Below, piece after piece: positions 58,590-64,000 of a stretch of DNA of 64,000 bases. The notes under the pieces are model-generated. The model was not told the DNA's origin, made no database searches, and worked only from the letters and a program-made list of their open reading frames with translations. Both the position numbers and the translations under genes were made by a program. The DNA lies in the NCBI RefSeq assembly GCF_028553885.1, contig NZ_CP067169.1, positions 1,011,501 to 1,075,500 of the forward strand, in the 5' to 3' direction. How positions within the stretch are numbered: the first letter of the stretch is position 1; every line of letters begins with the position of its first letter. This stretch comes from Paracoccus aestuarii (lineage in GTDB: Bacteria > Pseudomonadota > Alphaproteobacteria > Rhodobacterales > Rhodobacteraceae).

Positions 58590-60236
58590 ATGCTGAGAAC
58601 GCTGGACATCCGCGACATGCTGCTGATCGACCGGCTGGAGCTGAGCTTCGGCCCCGGTCTGAACGTGCTGACCGGCGAGACCGGGGCAGGCAAGTCCATC
58701 CTGCTGGACTGCCTGGGCTTCGTGCTGGGCTGGCGGTCGCGGGCCGATCTGGTGCGCCAAGGCGCAAGCCAGGGCGAGGTTCAGGCCGTCTTCGACCTGC
58801 CGCCCGCCCATCCGGCGCGCGACCTGCTGGCCGAGGCGGGCATTACCATCGACGATGACGAGCTGATCCTGCGCCGCACCAACGGGCTGGACGGGCGCAA
58901 GACGGGCTGGATCAACGACCGCCGCGTCTCGGGCGAGGTGCTGCGCCGACTGTCCGAGGTTCTGGTGGAACTGCATGGCCAGCATGACGACCGGGGCCTG
59001 TTGAACCCGCGCGGGCACCGCGCGCTGCTGGACGCCTTTGCCGGGCTGGATCTGGGCCCCGTCCGCGCGGCCTGGGGGGCGCGCCGCGAGGCCGCCCGCG
59101 CCCTGGCCGAGGCCGAGGCCACGCTGGAGGCCGCCCGGCAGGAGGAGGATTTCCTGCGCCATGCCGTGGCCGAACTGGACAAGCTGGCCCCCGAACCCGG
59201 CGAGGAACAGCGCCTAGACATCGCCCGCCGCGCCATGCAGGGGGCCGAGCGCATCCGCGATGACGTGGCCCGCGCGCTGCAGATGCTGGGCGGCGACGGG
59301 GCCGAGGGCGCGATGGTCGATGCCGCCCGCTGGCTGGAGGGGGCGTCGGACCGCGCCGATGGGCGCCTGGACGAACCTCTGGCCGCGCTGTCCCGCGCCC
59401 TGATCGAGCTGGGCGAGGCCACGCGCGGGGTCGAGGATACCTTGGCCGCGCTGGATTTCGACCCCTCGGCGCTGGAATCCACCGAGGAGCGGCTGTTCGC
59501 GCTGCGTGCCTTGGCGCGCAAGCATGACGTGCTGGCCGATGACCTGGCGGGCTTGGGCGATCAGCTGCGCGACCGGCTTGGCCGGCTGGATGCGGGCGAG
59601 GCGCAGGTGATCGCGCTGCGCCAGGCCGCGCGCGAGGCCGAGGCCGCCTATGACGCCACCGCCGCCGCGATCGGCCGCGACCGGCGCGAGGCTGCGGGCC
59701 GTCTGGATCAGGCCGTCACGGCCGAGCTGACGCCGCTGCGGATGGAGCGGGCGGTGTTCCGCACTGTCGTCTCGGATGGCGATGCGGGCCCCGAGGGGCG
59801 GGACGCGGTGGCCTTCACCGTCGCGACCAATCCCGGCGCGCCCTCCGGCCCATTGGACAAGATCGCCTCGGGCGGCGAGCTGTCGCGCTTTCTGCTGGCC
59901 TTGAAGGTCTGTCTGGCGCGCGGCAATGACGCGCTGGTGATGATCTTTGACGAGATCGACCGCGGCGTGGGCGGGGCCACCGCCGATGCGGTGGGGCGGC
60001 GGCTGAAGGTGCTGGCCGACAGCGCGCAGGTTCTGGTCATCACCCATTCGCCGCAGGTCGCGGCCTTGGGCCAGACGCATTTCCGCGTGTCGAAATCGGT
60101 GACGGACGGAATGACGACCTCGACCGTGGCGCCCTTGGACGCGGGCGAGCGGGTGGGAGAGATCGCGCGCATGCTGGCCGGCGACCGTGTGACCGATGCT
60201 GCGACCGAGGCCGCGCGCGTGCTGCTGGACGGCTAG
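58590..60236 (+). CDS. recN: DNA repair protein RecN
   Basis: An SMC-like ATPase acting in double-strand break repair. It has 548 residues: Walker A GLNVLTGETGAGKSILLD, the Q-loop region ELHGQHDDRGLLNP, two coiled-coil arms (about residues 150-370), the ABC signature IASGGELSRFLLALK and Walker B ALVMIFDEIDRGVGG. The C-terminal H-loop is VITHSPQVAALG. The TAG stop shares CTAG with a convergent small gene. Confidence 0.97.
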   Translation: MLRTLDIRDMLLIDRLELSFGPGLNVLTGETGAGKSILLDCLGFVLGWRSRADLVRQGASQGEVQAVFDLPPAHPARDLLAEAGITIDDDELILRRTNGLDGRKTGWINDRRVSGEVLRRLSEVLVELHGQHDDRGLLNPRGHRALLDAFAGLDLGPVRAAWGARREAARALAEAEATLEAARQEEDFLRHAVAELDKLAPEPGEEQRLDIARRAMQGAERIRDDVARALQMLGGDGAEGAMVDAARWLEGASDRADGRLDEPLAALSRALIELGEATRGVEDTLAALDFDPSALESTEERLFALRALARKHDVLADDLAGLGDQLRDRLGRLDAGEAQVIALRQAAREAEAAYDATAAAIGRDRREAAGRLDQAVTAELTPLRMERAVFRTVVSDGDAGPEGRDAVAFTVATNPGAPSGPLDKIASGGELSRFLLALKVCLARGNDALVMIFDEIDRGVGGATADAVGRRLKVLADSAQVLVITHSPQVAALGQTHFRVSKSVTDGMTTSTVAPLDAGERVGEIARMLAGDRVTDAATEAARVLLDG

Positions 60237-60556
60237 CGCGCCGCCATCTGGGGCGCGGGGCGCAGGACCGACCGGATGCGCCCATCAGGGCCGATCCGCA
60301 CGATCTGATCGTCGATCACGGCATAGGTATCGCCCTCGGGCGGCTGGCCCAGGCCGAACTGGCCGGGGCTGTCGATGGGCTGGATCCGGTCGGGGCCGGG
60401 CCGGGATCCCACCACGGGCTGGGGGCAATACGGCTGGCAATGGCGCACCGGTTCCGGGTCCAGCCCGCGGACCGGGACGGTATTGGGTGCGGTCAGGGCG
60501 GCGAGGCCAAGCACGGTTCCCGCCGCCACAGCGGCCAAGGGGTGCAGTGGCGTCAT
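60233..60556 (-). CDS. Small secreted protein, paralogue 1
   Basis: A 107-residue protein with a signal-peptide-like start (MTPLHPLAAVAAGTVLGLAA), a Pro-rich middle and a C-terminal segment DTYAVIDDQIVRIGPDGRI followed by RSVLRPAP. The C-terminus is clearly similar to the next gene upstream, so the two are tandem paralogues. The last domain resembles the short YxVxxxxxxRxD repeat of RcnB-like periplasmic proteins, but I cannot assign it. AAAGGAACG precedes the ATG. Its stop shares CTAG with recN. Confidence 0.7.
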   Translation of the reverse strand: MTPLHPLAAVAAGTVLGLAALTAPNTVPVRGLDPEPVRHCQPYCPQPVVGSRPGPDRIQPIDSPGQFGLGQPPEGDTYAVIDDQIVRIGPDGRIRSVLRPAPQMAAR

Positions 60557-60653
60557 CGTCGTTCCTTTGTCATCCTGTCATGTAGGGTGAACCCGCTGCA
60601 CTGCGGCAGGTTCCGGGCGACGGAACGCAAGGCCGCCATGCGGCCATTGCGCA

Positions 60654-60953
60654 TCACCGCTTCAGATGGGGCAGGGGGCGCAGGATCGACTGGATGCGTC
60701 CGGATGCGCGATCGATGCGGACCAGGTGATGCGCCACTACCGCGTAATAGCTGCCCGGCAGTTCCGGGCCCAGGCCATAGGCGCCCAAGTTGCGGATGAC
60801 CTGGACCTGTTCGGGGGGCGGGGCGTCGCCCACCACCGGCAAAGGCGGTGCCTCGGCCATGGTGGCGATGGTGGGCTGGGGACCCAAGGCGATGGGCAGC
60901 GTCACCGCGATGGCGGCCAGCGCCATGATCGCGCTCTGCTTGAAACGGCCCAT
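60654..60953 (-). CDS. Small secreted protein, paralogue 2
   Basis: A 99-residue protein with an N-terminal hydrophobic signal (AIMALAAIAVTLPIALG), a Pro-rich middle (EAPPLPVVGDAPPPEQVQ) and a C-terminal YYAVVAHHLVRIDRASGRI then QSILRPLP, matching paralogue 1 at Y-AV-----VRI---GRI-S-LRP-P. About 97 bp separate the two genes. Predicted periplasmic; function unknown. Confidence 0.68.
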   Translation of the reverse strand: MGRFKQSAIMALAAIAVTLPIALGPQPTIATMAEAPPLPVVGDAPPPEQVQVIRNLGAYGLGPELPGSYYAVVAHHLVRIDRASGRIQSILRPLPHLKR

Positions 60954-61034
60954 AGTCTCTGCCCCGGAATCGTCTTGTCGTTTCTGATCAAACCACAGGG
61001 GCCGTTAACAGTTCCTGCACAGAGCCGCGAGGTC

Positions 61035-61904
61035 CTATCGCCGCCGCGCCTCGAAACGGGGCAGCATGGCGGAAAAGTCACGCCCCCGGCCGTCCTCGTC
61101 ATCGACGAAGCGGGCATAGAGCTCGCGCGCCAAGGCCCCCATGGGCGTGTCGGCATCCGCCGATTCGGCGGCCTGCTGGGACAGGGTCAGGTCCTTCAGC
61201 ATCAGCTCGGCCGCAAAGCCCGGCTTGTAGCCGTTATCGGCGGGGCTGACGGGCCCCACGCCCGGCGCCGGGCAATAGGCGTTCATCGACCAGCTATAGC
61301 CCGATGAGGTCGAGACCACGTCGAACATCTTCTGCCGGTCCAGCCCCAGCTTGTCGGCCAAGGCGAAGGCCTCGCAGGTGGCGATCATGGTGACGCCCAG
61401 GATCATGTTGTTGCAGATCTTGGCCGCCTGACCCGCGCCGCTGTCGCCGCAATGGACGGCCTTCTGGCCCATGATGTCGAAGAGGGGCGCCGCACGGGCG
61501 AAATCCCCCGCATCGCCGCCGACCATGAAGGTCAGCGTGCCGCCCTGCGCCCCCCCGATCCCGCCCGAGACCGGCGCATCCAGCGCCCCCAGCCCCGCCG
61601 CGCGGGCCTGACCCGCCACCGCGCGGGCGCTGTCCACATCCACCGTCGAGCAATCGCAGAGGATCGCCCCCGGCGTCATCGCCGGGATGACCTGATCGGC
61701 CACGGCGCGCAGGATCTGGCCATTGGGCAGCATGGTCACGACCACATCCGCCCCCCGTGCCGCATCGGCGGCGCTGTCGGTGGCGGTCACGCCCTCGGGC
61801 ATGGGGGCGGCCGTGTCGAAGCCCGCCACCTGATGGCCCGCGCGGGCCAGATTGGCGGCCATTGGCGCGCCCATATTGCCAAGACCGATGAATGCGATCT
61901 TCAT
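61035..61904 (-). CDS. mmsB: 3-hydroxyisobutyrate dehydrogenase
   Basis: Oxidises 3-hydroxyisobutyrate to methylmalonate semialdehyde in valine breakdown. It has 289 residues: the NAD site MKIAFIGLGNMGAPMAANLA, the substrate motif LDAPVSGGIGGAQGGTLTFM, the catalytic lysine in GAGQAAKICNNMILGVTM and GYKPGFAAELMLKDLTLS. It overlaps the upstream hydrolase gene (ATGA), so the two are translationally coupled. Confidence 0.96.
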   Translation of the reverse strand: MKIAFIGLGNMGAPMAANLARAGHQVAGFDTAAPMPEGVTATDSAADAARGADVVVTMLPNGQILRAVADQVIPAMTPGAILCDCSTVDVDSARAVAGQARAAGLGALDAPVSGGIGGAQGGTLTFMVGGDAGDFARAAPLFDIMGQKAVHCGDSGAGQAAKICNNMILGVTMIATCEAFALADKLGLDRQKMFDVVSTSSGYSWSMNAYCPAPGVGPVSPADNGYKPGFAAELMLKDLTLSQQAAESADADTPMGALARELYARFVDDEDGRGRDFSAMLPRFEARRR

Positions 61905-62899
61905 GCGTCTGTCCTCCAGTCCAGCTCGTCGGGGCCGAGGGGGGCCAGCATGGCCGCCACGGCATCGGCATCGGCCGGGGCCTGCCAGCGGGGCTGGCGG
62001 TCCTTGTCGATGATCTGGGCGCGCACGCCCTCCAGGAAATCGGCCCGCTCGGTGGCGCGGGCGGTGAAGCGGTATTCGCGGGCCAGCGAGTCCTGCACCC
62101 GGTCATCGCCGCGCGCCGCCCGGATCAGGGCCAGCCCCGCCGCCATCGACAGGGGCGAGTTGCGGTCCAGCGCCTTGATGGCATCATCATCGTTCAGGGC
62201 GGCGCGGATCTCGGCCAGGTCGCGCCCGCCCCAGGCCTGCAGATCGGCACGGGCCAAGGGCGATGCGGGGACCGGGTGGCCGCGCAGATCGGCGATGTCG
62301 CCCCCGGCCTCCAGCTGGGCGATCAGGGTCGGCCATTCGGCCTCGGGGAGATAGAGATCGGCAAAGCCCGCATGGATCGCGTCGCCCGGACCCATCCGCG
62401 CCCCGGTCAGGGCCAGATATTCGCCGATCCGCCCCGGGGCGCGACCCAGAAGCCAGCTGCCGCCCACATCGGGGATCAGGCCGATGCCGCTTTCGGGCAT
62501 GGCGATGCGCGTCGTGTCGCCCACGATGCGGTGGCTGGCATGGCCGCCCACCCCCACGCCGCCGCCCATCACGAAGCCCTGCATGAAGGCCGCGACGGGT
62601 TTGGGGTAATCCGCGATCGCCGCGTTCATGCGGTATTCGTCGCGGAAGAACCGCCGCCCGACGCCGTGATCGCCCGCCTGCCCCGCGTGATAGACCGCCG
62701 CGATGTCGCCGCCCGCGCAGAAGGCGCGGTCCCCTTCGGCGTCGATGATGACCAGCGCCACGGACGGATCGTCGCGCCAGTCCTCCAGCGCGCGATGAAG
62801 GGCGAGCGCCATGTCATGGGACAGCGCATTCAGCGCCTTGGGGCGGGTGAAGGTGATGCGGCCCGCCTGGCCGATGATGCGGATGGTCAGGTCGTCCAT
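61901..62899 (-). CDS. 3-hydroxyisobutyryl-CoA hydrolase
   Basis: A crotonase-fold hydrolase that releases 3-hydroxyisobutyrate from CoA in valine catabolism. It has 332 residues. The oxyanion-hole segments are FCAGGDIAAVYHA and MGGGVGVGGHASHRIV; ESGIGLIPDVGGSWLLGR carries the glutamate and aspartate typical of HIBCH rather than simple enoyl-CoA hydratases. The length and the neighbours (acyl-CoA dehydrogenase upstream, mmsB downstream) support this over a generic hydratase. Confidence 0.92.
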   Translation of the reverse strand: MDDLTIRIIGQAGRITFTRPKALNALSHDMALALHRALEDWRDDPSVALVIIDAEGDRAFCAGGDIAAVYHAGQAGDHGVGRRFFRDEYRMNAAIADYPKPVAAFMQGFVMGGGVGVGGHASHRIVGDTTRIAMPESGIGLIPDVGGSWLLGRAPGRIGEYLALTGARMGPGDAIHAGFADLYLPEAEWPTLIAQLEAGGDIADLRGHPVPASPLARADLQAWGGRDLAEIRAALNDDDAIKALDRNSPLSMAAGLALIRAARGDDRVQDSLAREYRFTARATERADFLEGVRAQIIDKDRQPRWQAPADADAVAAMLAPLGPDELDWRTDA

Positions 62900-62902
62900 G
62901 GC

Positions 62903-64000
62903 TCAGCCCCTTTCGGCCAACAGGGCGCGGCTGATGATCAGGCGCATGATCTCGTTCGTGCCCTCCAGGATCTGGTGGACGCGCAGGTCGCGGACGATCT
63001 TCTCGATCCCGTAATCGGCCAGATAGCCGTATCCGCCATGCAGCTGCAGGCATTGATTGGCGACCTCGAAGGCGCGGTCGGTGACATGCAGCTTGGCCAT
63101 GGCGCAGTATTTGGTGGCGTCGGGGGTCTTGTGGTCCAGCTTCCACGCGGCCTGGCGCAGCAGGATGCGGGCTGATTGCAGGGCGGTCTCCATCTCGGCC
63201 AGGCGGAATTGCAGGGCCTGGAACTGATCGAGGCTTTGGCCGAAGGCACGGCGTTCGCCCATATAGGCCAGCGTCGCGTCCAGCGCCGCCTGCGCGCCGC
63301 CAAGGGCCGCGGCGGCGATGTTCAACCGGCCGCCGTCGAGGCCCGCCATGGCATAGCGGAAGCCGTGGCCCTCCTCGCCCAGCAGGTTCGCGGCGGGGAT
63401 GGCGCAATCGTCGAACTGGACCTGGGCGGTGGGCTGGGACCGCCAGCCCATCTTGTCCTCCAGCCCCCCGAAGGACAGGCCGGGCGTGCCGCCCTCGACG
63501 ATCAGCGCGCTGATGCCGCGCGGGCCGTCGCCGCCCGACCGTGCCATGACGATATAGGCGTCCGAATAGCCCCCGCCCGAGATGAAGGCCTTGGTCCCGT
63601 CCAGCCGCCAGCCTTGATCGTCGCGCGCGGCCCGCGTGCGCAGGGCGGCGGCGTCCGATCCGCTGCCCGGTTCGGTCAGGCAATAGCTGAAGATCGTCTT
63701 CATCGCGCAGAGGTCGGGCAGCCAGCGGGCGCGGGCCTCGTCGCCGCCGAAGCGGTCGATCATGCCGCCGCACATGTTGTGGATCGACAGGAAGGACGCG
63801 ACCGAGGGGCAGGCCATGGACAGCGCCTCGAAGACCAGCGTGCCGTCCAGGCGCGACAGCCCCGTGCCGCCGTGTTCCTCGGAGACGAAGATGCCGCCCA
63901 GACCCAAACCCGCCACATCGGGCCAGAGATCGCGGGGGATGGTGCCTGCCGCCTCCCATTCGCGGGCATGGGGGGCGATCCGGTCCTGGCCGAATTCCTG
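62903..64000 (-). CDS. Acyl-CoA dehydrogenase, likely isobutyryl-CoA dehydrogenase (5' end outside window)
   Basis: A flavoprotein dehydrogenase for the branched acyl-CoA step. About 365 codons are visible; the first residues lie beyond the right edge. FAD and substrate motifs are YCLTEPGSGSDAAALRT, TKAFISGGGYSDAYIV, RRAFGQSLDQFQALQFRLA, QLHGGYGYLADYGIEKIVRD and ILEGTNEIMRLIISRAL, whose glutamate is the usual catalytic base. It lies 3 bp upstream of the hydrolase gene. The isobutyryl-CoA specificity is inferred from the operon. Confidence 0.92.
   Translation of the reverse strand, partial: QEFGQDRIAPHAREWEAAGTIPRDLWPDVAGLGLGGIFVSEEHGGTGLSRLDGTLVFEALSMACPSVASFLSIHNMCGGMIDRFGGDEARARWLPDLCAMKTIFSYCLTEPGSGSDAAALRTRAARDDQGWRLDGTKAFISGGGYSDAYIVMARSGGDGPRGISALIVEGGTPGLSFGGLEDKMGWRSQPTAQVQFDDCAIPAANLLGEEGHGFRYAMAGLDGGRLNIAAAALGGAQAALDATLAYMGERRAFGQSLDQFQALQFRLAEMETALQSARILLRQAAWKLDHKTPDATKYCAMAKLHVTDRAFEVANQCLQLHGGYGYLADYGIEKIVRDLRVHQILEGTNEIMRLIISRALLAERG

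Overview
The window is GC-rich, densely coded chromosomal DNA from an alphaproteobacterium, most likely Paracoccus or a close relative in the Rhodobacteraceae. This rests on gene order and family content, not on a database search. The supporting blocks are secA-parvulin-argJ-mutT, yajC-secD-secF-Mth938-ccmABCDG (the ccm genes in the order I recall from Paracoccus), a DUF2484 protein between murC and murB, and acnA divergent from a DUF1223 gene. Almost everything is housekeeping. I see no prophage, insertion sequence, CRISPR array or classical defence island.

Layout. 1-5.5 kb: secA (3' end outside the window) is divergent from a periplasmic parvulin, argJ and mutT, followed by a tiny 42-aa gene. 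5.6-10.8 kb, minus strand: secG, pyrG, a stand-alone DUF3578 (McrB-N-like) gene and katG. 10.9-19.4 kb, mostly plus: cobQ, ispH, a glutathione transferase, rnhA, a TRIC-type membrane protein, a truncated haemoglobin (minus), queF, a possible Ile-rich leader/attenuator, ileS and a DUF3253 gene. 19.3-26.3 kb: a putative glycosyltransferase, tRNA-Tyr, rlmB, a YHS-domain protein, a CoA-binding protein, tRNA-Trp, a poorly coding gap, a tRNA-dihydrouridine synthase, mazG and an M20 amidohydrolase.

26.5-34.5 kb: one long co-directional run, yajC-secDF-Mth938-ccmABCDG, links Sec-dependent export to cytochrome c maturation and is followed by gamma-glutamyltransferase. 34.6-41 kb: acnA (minus), DUF1223, ispZ, a family 25 glycosyltransferase and an alpha/beta hydrolase (minus). 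41-46 kb: rne with a long non-coding upstream region, ccdA and a DUF1989 protein. 46-60.2 kb: the distal half of the division and cell-wall cluster (ftsW, murG, murC, two small membrane proteins, murB, ddl, ftsQ, ftsA, ftsZ, lpxC), then bamD and recN. 60.2-64 kb, minus: two tandem paralogous small secreted proteins and a valine-degradation operon (acyl-CoA dehydrogenase, 3-hydroxyisobutyryl-CoA hydrolase, 3-hydroxyisobutyrate dehydrogenase; the dehydrogenase at the edge is truncated).

The most interesting points are regulatory and small-scale: an ileS leader peptide/attenuator candidate; a dispersed intergenic element built around GGGTATTT..ACAACG..GAA that also lies inside the ileS reading frame; four convergent gene pairs that share one CTAG tetranucleotide as both stop codons; a roughly 360-nt predicted 5' UTR on rne; a stand-alone DUF3578 protein; a pair of uncharacterised secreted paralogues; and a 42-aa protein with its own strong ribosome binding site and terminator. 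I did not find an obvious new multi-gene system.
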